DNA of 7,573 nt from Hyphomicrobiales bacterium (GCA_015655095.1 JAATFR010000380.1:1-7573), one strand, 5' to 3'; positions 1 through 6,829 are shown, counted from the stretch's first letter. Numbers and translations are program-made. The notes: generated by a model not told the origin, from the sequence alone.

Positions 1-1748
1 TGCCGGCGGTCGCCTATTCAGGGCAGCCGTTCTTCCGTTCGGCCTTTGCCTCGCTTCGGCGCCGCCAGATGAACATGGACGTGCCGATCTCGCTTGCGGT
101 CATCGTCGCCACGGGCATGAGCCTCGCGCAGACCATCGTGAACGCCGAGCACGTCTATTTCGACGCCAGCATCACCTTGCTGTTCTTCCTGTTGATCGGG
201 CGCTATCTGGACATTCAGGCCCGCTCACGCGCCTGCGCGGCGGCGCAGAACCTGCTCGGACTGCGCGCGGTCGCTGCGACCGTGATCGAACGCGACGGCG
301 TTGAACGGATGGTTCCCATTGAAAGCCTCATACCGGGCATGATCGTGCGCGTGGCGGCGGGCGAGCGCATTCCCGCCGACGGCGCCGTGCAGAGCGGCAT
401 CAGCGATGTGGACACGAGCCTTGTTACCGGAGAAAGCCTGCCTGAGGCGATTATCCCCGGTGCGGCCGTCTTTGCGGGCACAGTCAATCTCACCGCGCCG
501 GTGACGGTTCAGGTGACCGCCCGGGATCAGGATTCACTGCTGGCTGAAATCGTCCGCCTGATGGAAGCGGCCGAGCAGGGCCGCAGCGGATATATGCGGA
601 TCGCTGATCGCGCCGCGCGAATCTACGCGCCGGGCGTACATATTCTGGGCGGGCTTACGCTGCTCGGCTGGCTTCTCCTTGGGACGGGCATCTGGGACAG
701 CCTCAATTACACGGTGGCTGTGCTGATCGTCACCTGCCCGTGCGCGCTCGGTCTTGCCGTGCCCGTGGTGCAGGTGGTTGCCACGGGACGTCTGTTGCGC
801 CGGGGCATTCTGGTCAAGTCCGCCGACGGGCTGGAGCGGCTGGCGGAAGCTGATACGGTCGTTTTCGACAAGACGGGCACGCTGACGATGGGCCGTCTGG
901 AACTTGCCAACCGTGCCAATGTGAAGGAAGCCGAACTGGCGTTTGCAGCCTCCCTGGCGCGGACGAGCCGCCATCCGCTGTCGCAGGCGCTGGTTCGCGC
1001 CGCAGGGCTTGCGGTCGCCCATGCCGTTGAGGGCGCGCGCGAGCAACCGGGTATGGGCCTTGAGGGGCTGATTGAGGGCGGCAATGTTCGTCTCGGCAAT
1101 CGAGATTGGGTTGGGGTCACGGGAGTGACTGATGAAACCCATATGGGTTCGGAACTCTGGTTTCGCCATGGCGATGAGGCGCCGGTCCGGTTTCTTTTCA
1201 CCGATGAAGTGCGGGTGGACGCCCTTCAGACAGTGGAGCGTCTGAAGGGGATGGGGTTCGCAGTGATGCTGTTGTCCGGCGACAGGGAGGGGCCGGTTAC
1301 CGCTGTCGCCCGCCAACTGGGGATAACGGATTATCAGTGGGGCGCGCGGCCTGATGCCAAGATTGCCCGCCTGAAGGAGTTGAGCGACAAGGGCGCGCGC
1401 ATCCTCATGGTTGGCGATGGCCTCAATGACGCTCCGGCGCTGCGTGCTGCCCATGTTTCCATGTCTCCCGCCAGCGCCACGGACATCAGCCAGATCGCGG
1501 CGGACTATGTGTTTCAGGGCAAGGCGCTGGCGCCCGTTCTTGACGCCATCTCCATCGCCCGCAAGGCGCGCCGCCTCGTTTTTGAAAATTTTGGGCTGGC
1601 GCTGGCCTATAATGCCGTCGCTATCCCGCTGGCCATGGCGGGCTATGTTACGCCGCTCATTGCCGCCATCGCCATGTCGAGTTCCTCTATCACGGTGACG
1701 CTCAATTCCCTCAGGCTCAACCTGCGGGACCGGAAAAGGGGGTATTGA
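1..1748 (+). CDS. ccoI: CcoI/FixI-type copper-translocating P-type ATPase, 5' truncated by the window edge
   Basis: This is an inner-membrane P1B-type ATPase that moves copper for maturation of cbb3-type cytochrome oxidase. The reading frame is open from base 3, and the 22 codons before the ATG at 69 already read as conserved family sequence (SGQPFFRSAFASLRRR), so that ATG is internal and the real start lies outside the window. About 581 residues are visible; family members usually have 700-830, so the metal-binding HMA domain and first helices are missing. Visible in order: actuator motif TGES (426-437), metal-site CPC in a membrane helix (735-743), phosphorylation motif DKTGT (867-881), the P1B-type HP dipeptide (972-977), hinge GDGLNDAP (1413-1436), then YN (1608-1613) and MSSSS (1674-1688) in the last two helices. 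CPC, YN and MxxSS are the copper ligand set of CopA-like pumps. CopA itself would look similar; the ccoS gene directly downstream decides for CcoI. Confidence 0.95.
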   Translation, partial: PAVAYSGQPFFRSAFASLRRRQMNMDVPISLAVIVATGMSLAQTIVNAEHVYFDASITLLFFLLIGRYLDIQARSRACAAAQNLLGLRAVAATVIERDGVERMVPIESLIPGMIVRVAAGERIPADGAVQSGISDVDTSLVTGESLPEAIIPGAAVFAGTVNLTAPVTVQVTARDQDSLLAEIVRLMEAAEQGRSGYMRIADRAARIYAPGVHILGGLTLLGWLLLGTGIWDSLNYTVAVLIVTCPCALGLAVPVVQVVATGRLLRRGILVKSADGLERLAEADTVVFDKTGTLTMGRLELANRANVKEAELAFAASLARTSRHPLSQALVRAAGLAVAHAVEGAREQPGMGLEGLIEGGNVRLGNRDWVGVTGVTDETHMGSELWFRHGDEAPVRFLFTDEVRVDALQTVERLKGMGFAVMLLSGDREGPVTAVARQLGITDYQWGARPDAKIARLKELSDKGARILMVGDGLNDAPALRAAHVSMSPASATDISQIAADYVFQGKALAPVLDAISIARKARRLVFENFGLALAYNAVAIPLAMAGYVTPLIAAIAMSSSSITVTLNSLRLNLRDRKRGY

Positions 1749-1894
1749 TGGACGCGTTGATCTTTCTCATCCCGGTCGCCCTGTTTCTGGGGGCCGTGGG
1801 GCTTGCCGGATTCCTGTGGTCGCTCAAAACGCACCAGTATGACGATCTGGAAGGGGCGGCCGAACGTATCCTGCTGGATGAGGACCCCTCCTGA
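1748..1894 (+). CDS. ccoS: cbb3-type cytochrome oxidase assembly protein CcoS
   Basis: This is a 48-residue single-helix membrane protein needed for assembly of active cbb3 oxidase, where it is linked to cofactor insertion into CcoN. Residues 4-26 are a hydrophobic helix (LIFLIPVALFLGAVGLAGFLW). It is followed by a short cytoplasmic tail with the family signature, here QYDDLEGAAERILLDED (compare the usual FDDLEGPAxRILxDDD). The ATG shares its A with the TGA stop of ccoI (TGATG), and a purine-rich AGGGGG lies about 5 bases upstream inside ccoI, so translation is probably coupled to ccoI. The length is normal for the family. The usual ccoNOPQ-ccoGHIS gene order predicts ccoG and ccoH, and possibly the oxidase genes, upstream of the window. 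Identity is near certain from motif plus position. Confidence 0.93.
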   Translation: MDALIFLIPVALFLGAVGLAGFLWSLKTHQYDDLEGAAERILLDEDPS

Positions 1895-1925
1895 ATCGGG
1901 GCTGATGCGTTAACCGCCTCCCAAT

Positions 1926-1976
1926 CCGCAAGCTTCTGTGGCAAAACGAAACAAGAGGCTCTCTGGAGCCTTGCGG
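1926..1976 (+). other. possible stem-loop in the ccoS-antiporter gap
   Basis: The 105-base gap between ccoS and the antiporter gene holds an outer inverted repeat, CCGCAAG (1926-1932) with CTTGCGG (1970-1976). Inside it, AGGCTC (1956-1961) and GAGCCT (1966-1971) can form a hairpin with a TCTG loop. The two stems share two bases, so either they compete or the outer stem shortens to six pairs and stacks on the inner one. No T-run follows, so it is not a standard intrinsic terminator. It ends 23 bases before the antiporter ATG and could be a leader structure for that gene or the 3' end of the cco message. No convincing promoter was seen in the gap. Confidence 0.35.
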
Positions 1977-1999
1977 TCCGGAACTGGTGAGGGTGCCTC

Positions 2000-3799
2000 A
2001 TGTCCATGATGATCACACTGGCGGTGCTGTTGCTCGGCATGGTGTTGGTCGTGCCCTTCATCAAGCGTCTCGGTCTTGGCAGTGTGCTGGGCTATCTGCT
2101 GGTCGGCGCTATCGTCGGGCCGCAATGCCTTGGTCTGGTTCAGGACAGCAAAGGCGTCAAGGAAGCCTCGGAACTGGGCGTCATCATGCTGCTGTTCCTG
2201 ATTGGCCTTGAAATCAAGCCGTCGCGTCTTTGGACCATGCGCAAGACGGTTCTGGGCCTTGGCGGATCGCAGATTATCGTTACCGGCGCGGCGATCGGCG
2301 CGGCGCTGTACTACATTGCCGGGTTTGGCAGCCAGGAAGCGATTATTGTCGGCCTGGGGCTGGCATTGTCGTCGACTGCGCTGGTTCTGCCGCTCCTGTC
2401 TGATCTTGAACTGATCAAGACTCCGGTGGGCCGGACCTCGTTCGCCGTGCTTTTGATGCAGGATGTGGCCGTTATTCCCCTGCTTGCCGTGCTGCCACTG
2501 CTGGTGGACGGCCCGCATGATCCGCCGGCGAATGTGGAGCGGGTGCAGGTCTATATCGCGATTGCCATGATCATTGCCGTGTTGACCGGTGGGCGCTTCC
2601 TTGTGCGGATGCTGCTTCAGGCGGTGGACAAGGCGCGGGTTTCCGAGATCGCCACAGCGACGGCGCTGCTGATTGTGCTCGGCATGGCTTCGCTTGCCTC
2701 GATTGCTGGCGTCTCGACCTCGCTCGGCGCTTTTCTCGCCGGGGTCATCTTGTCCGATTCGGAGTACAAGCACGAACTTGAGGCCGACATAGCGCCGTTT
2801 GAGAGCCTGTTGCTCGGCATGTTCTTTGTTTCGGTCGGCATGTCCGCCAATCTGAGCCTTCTTTCGGGCGAGCCCGGCAGCATCCTGCTGGCGGTTTTCG
2901 CACTGGTGGCCATAAAAGCCGTGGTCGGTACCGGTCTTATCCGGCTGACGGGCCGGCGCTGGGACAGTTCAATCCGGGCGGGCATCGTCCTTTCGCAGGG
3001 GGCGGAGTTCGGTTTCGTGCTGTTTGGGGCGGCCGTGAAGGAGGGGCTGTTTGACGACGCGATGTTCTCCAAGCTGTTGCTGATCATCGCGCTCTCCATG
3101 GTCACGACTCCGCCGCTGATGCTGTTGGTGGAGGCGCTCCTCAAACGGTTTTCCCCCAAGGTCGTCGCACGCGAATTCGATGCCATGGAAGATAGCGGCG
3201 CACCGGTCCTGATTATCGGTTTTGGCCGTATCGGACAGATCGTAGGCCGAATCCTGCGGGTTCGGCGAATCGCCTTTACGGCCCTTGAAACTGACATCAG
3301 CCAGCTTGATTTCGTCCGCCGTTTTGGCATCGACGTCTATTATGGGGATGCCTCCCGGCCTGATCTCCTCAAGGCGGCGGGGGCGAACTCGGCCAAGGCC
3401 GCGCTGGTCTGCCTTGAGGATGAGGAGCAGTCGATCCAGGTGGTCGAGACCATCCGCAAGCATTTCCCGCACCTGAACGTGCTTGCCAGCGCCAATACGC
3501 GCCAGCATGCGCACCGGCTGATGACCTTCGGCGTGACCAATGTCGTGCGCTCGACCCTTCATTCCAGCCTGCTCATAACCGAGCGCCTGCTGGAGGCCCT
3601 GCAAATGTCCCATGCCGAGGCCAAGCGCACGGTTGAGCTTTTCCGTGTCCATGATGAGCGGGCATTGATTGAGCAGGCGGCCTTCTGGGACGATGCCCAG
3701 AAAGTTCTTCAAAATGCGCGGCAGACCGCTCAGGAACTGGAAGAACTGTTCGAAAACGATGCGAAGTCCGATCTGGTTTCAACACGGGCTGCCCAGTAG
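2000..3799 (+). CDS. KefB/KefC-type monovalent cation:proton antiporter (CPA2 family) with RCK domain
   Basis: This is an inner-membrane K+(Na+)/H+ antiporter of the glutathione-gated Kef type. The 599 residues match KefB/KefC in length (about 600-620). Residues 1 to about 380 form the multi-helix Na+/H+ exchanger domain, with the conserved D155 in LLMQDVAVIP and the KefC-like regulatory loop HELEADIAPFE (258-268; D263 aligns by eye with KefC D264) followed by VGMS. Residues about 400-535 are an RCK/TrkA-N domain with GFGRIG (407-412), an acidic E430 after strand 2 and YGD (448-450), which point to NAD(H) binding. The last 60 residues are charged and helical. The start at 2000 is supported by GGTGAGGG at 1986-1993, six bases upstream; an ATG two codons later is possible. 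No KefF/KefG-like oxidoreductase gene lies on either side here, so control by glutathione adducts is family knowledge, not shown. Codon use resembles its neighbours. Confidence 0.93.
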   Translation: MSMMITLAVLLLGMVLVVPFIKRLGLGSVLGYLLVGAIVGPQCLGLVQDSKGVKEASELGVIMLLFLIGLEIKPSRLWTMRKTVLGLGGSQIIVTGAAIGAALYYIAGFGSQEAIIVGLGLALSSTALVLPLLSDLELIKTPVGRTSFAVLLMQDVAVIPLLAVLPLLVDGPHDPPANVERVQVYIAIAMIIAVLTGGRFLVRMLLQAVDKARVSEIATATALLIVLGMASLASIAGVSTSLGAFLAGVILSDSEYKHELEADIAPFESLLLGMFFVSVGMSANLSLLSGEPGSILLAVFALVAIKAVVGTGLIRLTGRRWDSSIRAGIVLSQGAEFGFVLFGAAVKEGLFDDAMFSKLLLIIALSMVTTPPLMLLVEALLKRFSPKVVAREFDAMEDSGAPVLIIGFGRIGQIVGRILRVRRIAFTALETDISQLDFVRRFGIDVYYGDASRPDLLKAAGANSAKAALVCLEDEEQSIQVVETIRKHFPHLNVLASANTRQHAHRLMTFGVTNVVRSTLHSSLLITERLLEALQMSHAEAKRTVELFRVHDERALIEQAAFWDDAQKVLQNARQTAQELEELFENDAKSDLVSTRAAQ

Positions 3800-3895
3800 G
3801 CCCAGAGGAAGGGTCCACTCTCGCAAGGTCAGCCTTGCACTGCAGCATGAGGATTTAGCTAGACGCGGCCCTCCACGTTTGAGAAAACCCCATTT

Positions 3896-3922
3896 CCCTG
3901 TCTCACAGGGTAATGTTTGTTT
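3896..3922 (+). terminator. possible weak intrinsic terminator after the antiporter gene
   Basis: CCCTGT (3896-3901) and ACAGGG (3905-3910) form a perfect six-pair stem with a CTC loop. It is followed by TAATGTTTGTTT, which is T-rich but interrupted. It lies 97 bases after the antiporter stop. The broken T-run and the distance make this a moderate call; it may instead be an unrelated dyad. Confidence 0.35.
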
Positions 3923-4063
3923 AAGGGGGTACGCCTCGCTCAGGCTCCCGATACAGGCAAAAAAGAGATTTTTCGCATCGTCTTCAGGCGGTGGGAAGCG
4001 GCTCAAGGAAGATTGGTATTCAGGCTGGCGCGGCTATGCGCATGGCGAGAGTGGAGAGAGTGA

Positions 4064-4180
4064 ATGATTGAACAGGGTGCGACGTCTTGCCGCACCGCGG
4101 AGAGTGTTTCCGCAGATATGCCGGAAATGGGTTATGCAAACCCTGTTTTGCGCCCGGTCCGGTCGCTCATCCATCTTTAA
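4064..4180 (+). CDS. possible 38-residue small protein or leader peptide, unknown function
   Basis: This short ORF starts with ATG, seven bases after GGAG (4053-4056) in a GTGGAGAGAG tract, and runs 38 codons to a TAA at 4178-4180. The product begins MIEQGATSCRTAESVSADMP and ends RPVRSLIHL. There is no signal peptide, membrane helix or motif that I recognise, and no run of one amino acid that would suggest a classical attenuator. It ends 92 bases before the TTG start of the exporter gene, and its coding region contains the dyads at 4107-4143. The good ribosome binding site is the only positive evidence. A chance ORF in a leader or promoter region is at least as likely. Confidence 0.25.
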   Translation: MIEQGATSCRTAESVSADMPEMGYANPVLRPVRSLIHL

Positions 4181-4204
4181 TTTATGCCTGAGACGTCAAG
4201 CCGC
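4079..4204 (+). repeat. two copies of a GNGACGTCNNGCCGC element upstream of the exporter gene
   Basis: The 15-base stretches at 4079-4093 (gcGACGTCttGCCGC) and 4190-4204 (gaGACGTCaaGCCGC) agree at 12 positions and are 111 bases apart in direct orientation. Each contains the palindrome GACGTC. A short element repeated in a non-coding leader can be a transcription-factor site, but it could also be chance in GC-rich DNA. Confidence 0.3.
4107..4143. promoter_or_regulatory. two adjacent dyads, possible operator region or RNA structure
   Basis: TTTCCG (4107-4112) and CGGAAA (4122-4127) are perfect inverted arms separated by nine bases, a spacing typical of a dimeric regulator site. One base later, GGGTT (4129-4133) and AACCC (4139-4143) form a second dyad with a five-base centre. 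CCGGAAA, the right arm of the first dyad plus one base, recurs at 4204-4210 in the hairpin nearer the exporter start. No regulator can be named from this. Confidence 0.35.
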
Positions 4205-4218
4205 CGGAAACAGGCGGC
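4200..4218 (+). other. GC-rich hairpin in the exporter leader
   Basis: GCCGCC (4200-4205) and GGCGGC (4213-4218) form a six-pair GC stem with the loop GGAAACA, followed by an A-rich stretch up to the ribosome binding site. The tail is A-rich rather than T-rich, and no T-run follows on the other strand either, so this is not an intrinsic terminator. In the mRNA it would sit 43 bases before the Shine-Dalgarno sequence; a role in message stability or translation is possible but unproven. Confidence 0.4.
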
Positions 4219-4261
4219 ATAAAAAACAGAGCATCAACAGCAAAAAGCCGTGCCACCAAAA

Positions 4262-4275
4262 GGGAGGTTCCGTTG
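4262..4275 (+). promoter_or_regulatory. ribosome binding site that fixes a TTG start for the exporter gene
   Basis: GGGAGG at 4262-4267 lies five bases before TTG at 4273-4275. No ATG or GTG occurs in this frame between the upstream in-frame TGA (4189-4191) and this TTG. The protein from TTG begins with a short cytoplasmic segment and then the first transmembrane helix, as expected for the family. The TTG is therefore the best-supported start. Confidence 0.8.
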
Positions 4276-6633
4276 CAGCGCATCGAGAATTTTGTGTTCA
4301 AGTACCGCGCGATCATCCTCGCGTGTCTGGCCGTTCTGACTGTTATCATGGGTTTTTTCGCATCCCAGCTTCGCATGGATGCCGGTTTCTCCAAGATGCT
4401 GCCCATCGGGCATCCCTATATCAATACGTTCATGAAATATTCCACCGACTTCGGCGGCGGCAACCGCGTGGTGGTTGTTCTTGAGGCGAAGAAGGGTACG
4501 ATCTTTGACGCCAAGTTCCTGAAGGCGCTGAACGATGCGACGCAGGACCTTTTCTATATCCCCGGTGTTGCCCGCCACACGGTAACCTCGCTCTGGACGC
4601 CTAACACACGATATATCGCGGTGACGGAGCAGGGGCTTGAAGCTGGTGACGTTATCCCGGCCGATTTCAAGCCGACCAAGGAAAGTATCCAGCGGGTCAT
4701 GGAGAACGTGCTCCGGGCCGGCCTTGTCGGGCGGCTGGTTTCCAATGACTTCAAGTCCGCCATGATCCGCGCCGATCTGCTCGATGTGGACCCGACCACG
4801 CAGCAGAAGCTCGATTATTTCAAGGTCGCGGACCAGCTTGAGAAGAATATTCGCGCGAAATATGTGGGTGACGATTTCGATGTGAAGATCATCGGTTTTG
4901 CCAAGCTCACTGGCGATATCGCGGATGGCGCGCGCTCGGTTGTCACGTTCTTCGCTGTCGCCTTTGTCCTGACCGCATTCATGCTCTGGCTCTATTGCCG
5001 GTCGTGGGTGCTCACCTTCGTCACGGTCGGCTGCTCACTCTGTTCGCTGGTCTGGCAATTCGGCGTACTCCACCTGCTGGGTTTCGGTCTCGATCCGCTC
5101 GCGGTGCTGGTGCCGTTCCTCGTCTTTGCCATTGGCGTCAGTCACGGTGTGCAGCAGATCAACATGGTCGGCGCCGAAATCGCCGCCGGTCTCGACAAAA
5201 ATCAGGCAGCCCGCGCCACCTTCACCTTCCTGTTGCGCCCGGGCTCTGTTGCGCTGCTGACCTGTCTTGCAGGCTTCGGGACGCTCTACATCATTCCCAT
5301 CGGCATGATCCGCGAGCTTGCCATTACCGCCTCGATCGGTATTTCGTTCAAGATTGTCTCGAACCTCATCATGCTGCCGCTGCTGGTCTCCTATCTGGCG
5401 CCCGGAGCGGAGTATGGCGACAAGGTGCGTCGCGCGATGGAAATGCGCGCCAAGGCCTGGCCCTTCATTGCTCAGGTCGCGGTGCCGCGGAACGCCTTCA
5501 TCCTCATTGGCTTTGCAGTCCTGCTTGGTGTGGTCGGCCTTTATGAGAGCCGGACGCGCCAGATCGGTGACGTGACGGCAGGTGCAGGTGAACTGTGGCC
5601 GGATGCCCGGTACAATCAGGACAGCCATTACATCGCCGACCATTTCAACGTTGGTCTTAATGTGCTGACCGTGATTGGCGAAGTTCCCGAGGCTGCCTGC
5701 GTCAATTATGGCGTCATGAGCTATCTCGACCGGTTCGGCTGGTACATGGCCAATGTCGATGGAGTGCAGTCGGTTCTGTCGGTGCCCATCGTGGCCAAGA
5801 GCATCAATGCCATGTGGCAGGAGGGCAATCTCAAGTGGCGCGCTCTGCCGCGCGATCCTTCGGCGCTGGCCCAGGCGACCGGCAGCATCACCAGCTCGAC
5901 GGGGCTTGTGAATTCCGAGTGCTCGAGGATTCCGGTTCAGATTTATTTGACCGACGCCAAGGCCGACACGGTCAAGCGTGTTGTTGCGGCGGTCGAGGCT
6001 TTTATCGCCGATCCGGCCAACAAGAACCCCGATGTCACTCTGCGGATCGGCACGGGCAACGTCACCATTACTGCGGCGACAAACGAGGTCGTCGAGCATG
6101 CTGAACTGCCGATGCTGCTTTACGTCTATGCCGTTGTGGTGGTGCTTGTCATTTTCGTCTATCGCGAATGGCGCGGAGCGGTTTGCTGCGTGATGCCGCT
6201 GATTCTGGCGACCATAATCGGCAACTGGTTCCTGACCGGTTTCGGCATCGGCCTCAAGATTTCGACGCTGCCGGTGCTCGCCATCGCCGTGGGTATCGGC
6301 GTTGATTATGGCATCTATGAATACAACCGGATGCAGCGCTACATGCGCATGGGCCTCACGCCTCACAAGGCCTATCTCCAGGCCCTGAACGATGTGGGCT
6401 CGGCGACCATGTTCACCGGGGGCACGCTCGCCATTGGTGTTTCAACATGGATTTTCTCCGCCCTGAAATTCCAGGCGGACATGGGCCTGCTGCTCACCTT
6501 CATGTTCATCGTCAATATGGTCGGCGCAGTAACGCTGCTCCCGGCTCTTGTCGCGGCGCTTGAATATATCTGGCCGCTGAAGCGGATCCCGCTCACGGAG
6601 GACGAGGCGCGGGCTATTCGCCACGCGCACTAG
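4273..6633 (+). CDS. RND superfamily exporter, MMPL/COG1033 type
   Basis: This is an inner-membrane, proton-driven RND transporter of the MMPL-like class, 786 residues long, with the two-fold repeated RND layout: TM1 at about 12-31, a large periplasmic loop (32-220), five helices (about 222-376), then TM7 (about 405-424), a second loop (425-612) and five final helices. The second-half TM4 equivalent carries GVDYG (676-680), where D678 is the likely proton-relay residue; the first-half equivalent reads GVSHG (288-292) instead. C476 and C550 in the second loop could form a disulfide. Relatives move lipids, hopanoids or other hydrophobic compounds, but the substrate here cannot be read from sequence. 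No membrane-fusion protein, outer-membrane channel or DUF1302/DUF1329 partner gene, sometimes found with such proteins, is in the window. The gene appears monocistronic, ending at a strong terminator. Confidence 0.9.
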   Translation: MQRIENFVFKYRAIILACLAVLTVIMGFFASQLRMDAGFSKMLPIGHPYINTFMKYSTDFGGGNRVVVVLEAKKGTIFDAKFLKALNDATQDLFYIPGVARHTVTSLWTPNTRYIAVTEQGLEAGDVIPADFKPTKESIQRVMENVLRAGLVGRLVSNDFKSAMIRADLLDVDPTTQQKLDYFKVADQLEKNIRAKYVGDDFDVKIIGFAKLTGDIADGARSVVTFFAVAFVLTAFMLWLYCRSWVLTFVTVGCSLCSLVWQFGVLHLLGFGLDPLAVLVPFLVFAIGVSHGVQQINMVGAEIAAGLDKNQAARATFTFLLRPGSVALLTCLAGFGTLYIIPIGMIRELAITASIGISFKIVSNLIMLPLLVSYLAPGAEYGDKVRRAMEMRAKAWPFIAQVAVPRNAFILIGFAVLLGVVGLYESRTRQIGDVTAGAGELWPDARYNQDSHYIADHFNVGLNVLTVIGEVPEAACVNYGVMSYLDRFGWYMANVDGVQSVLSVPIVAKSINAMWQEGNLKWRALPRDPSALAQATGSITSSTGLVNSECSRIPVQIYLTDAKADTVKRVVAAVEAFIADPANKNPDVTLRIGTGNVTITAATNEVVEHAELPMLLYVYAVVVVLVIFVYREWRGAVCCVMPLILATIIGNWFLTGFGIGLKISTLPVLAIAVGIGVDYGIYEYNRMQRYMRMGLTPHKAYLQALNDVGSATMFTGGTLAIGVSTWIFSALKFQADMGLLLTFMFIVNMVGAVTLLPALVAALEYIWPLKRIPLTEDEARAIRHAH

Positions 6634-6655
6634 CCTGTTCAGTTTATGCAATACG

Positions 6656-6682
6656 AAAAGGCGGCCATGGTGCCGCCTTTTT
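6656..6682 (+). terminator. strong intrinsic terminator after the exporter gene
   Basis: AAAAGGCGGC (6656-6665) and GCCGCCTTTT (6672-6681) form a perfect ten-pair stem with a CATGGT loop, ending in five T residues (6678-6682). It begins 23 bases after the TAG stop. The A-run on the left would allow it to act on the other strand as well, but no minus-strand gene is seen here. Confidence 0.92.
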
Positions 6683-6756
6683 GTTGATATGGGAGAAGAA
6701 TGGGCATATTTCCGGGAACGTGATCTCTCAGTACTCAATACCTGTTACTGTCACTT

Positions 6757-6804
6757 TTCAAAAACTCATTAACCATTGACATAATGCGATTAATCGGATT
6801 ACCT
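6757..6804 (+). promoter_or_regulatory. promoter of the Rrf2 regulator gene, two possible readings
   Basis: Two sigma-70-like pairs overlap in this AT-rich stretch. TTCAAA (6757-6762) with CATAAT (6780-6785) and a 17-base spacer matches 9 of 12 consensus positions. TTGACA (6776-6781) with TTACCT (6799-6804), also 17 apart, has a perfect -35 but a poor -10. Either would give a leader of roughly 20-40 bases. TTAACC occurs at 6769-6774 and again at 6809-6814, exactly 40 bases apart, which could be a further regulatory repeat. Confidence 0.6.
6782..6801. promoter_or_regulatory. 20-bp near-perfect palindrome, likely Rrf2 operator
   Basis: TAATGCGATTAATCGGATTA is a palindrome in nine of its ten base pairs (only the fifth pair, G/G, fails); its core CGATTAATCG is perfect. 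It overlaps the -10 of one promoter reading and fills the spacer of the other, so a bound protein would block transcription. Rrf2 regulators are dimers that commonly bind AT-rich dyads at their own promoters, so autoregulation is the natural inference. The left half, TAATGCGATT, recurs with one change upstream of sbp. Confidence 0.65.
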
Positions 6805-6829
6805 CTAGTTAACCGATAGACAAGTCAAA

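Larger units (their letters stand above)
3800..4272 (+). other. 472-base gap between antiporter and RND exporter genes; no recognised gene
   Basis: No long open frame here looks like a protein: the overlapping frames have no family motifs, poor starts and no ribosome binding sites. The gap contains a hairpin GCAAGG-TCAG-CCTTGC (3823-3838) 23 bases after the antiporter stop, a second hairpin that may be a weak terminator (3896-3910), one short ORF with a good Shine-Dalgarno sequence (4064-4180), two adjacent dyads (4107-4143), a repeated GACGTC/GCCGC element, and a GC-rich hairpin (4200-4218) in the leader of the exporter gene. I could not find a pair of -35 and -10 hexamers that I would trust, although a promoter for the exporter gene is expected in this stretch. 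Confidence 0.6.

Noticed and set aside
534..1454. A 306-codon minus-strand frame inside ccoI
   Set aside because: It lies wholly within a gene with all P-type ATPase motifs; the translation is rich in Arg, His, Gln and Pro as expected of a shadow of GC-rich coding DNA.
1910..2773. A 287-codon minus-strand frame over the antiporter 5' half
   Set aside because: Low-complexity Gln/His/Arg translation antisense to a well-supported antiporter, with no ribosome binding site seen.
3779..4006. A 75-codon minus-strand frame in the gap
   Set aside because: No ribosome binding site, signal or motif was found, and it runs into the end of the antiporter gene.
3669..4067. A 132-codon plus-strand frame crossing the antiporter stop into the gap
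   Set aside because: Its start is within the antiporter gene in another frame, there is no start codon with a ribosome binding site inside the gap, and no motif is recognisable.
4068..4484. A 138-codon plus-strand frame running into the exporter gene
   Set aside because: It overlaps more than 200 bases of the exporter in another frame and has a composition like a shadow frame.
5035..6366. A 443-codon minus-strand frame inside the RND exporter gene
   Set aside because: It is a shadow frame: His/Arg/Asp-rich, no domain, and fully overlapped by an exporter with a clear membrane topology.
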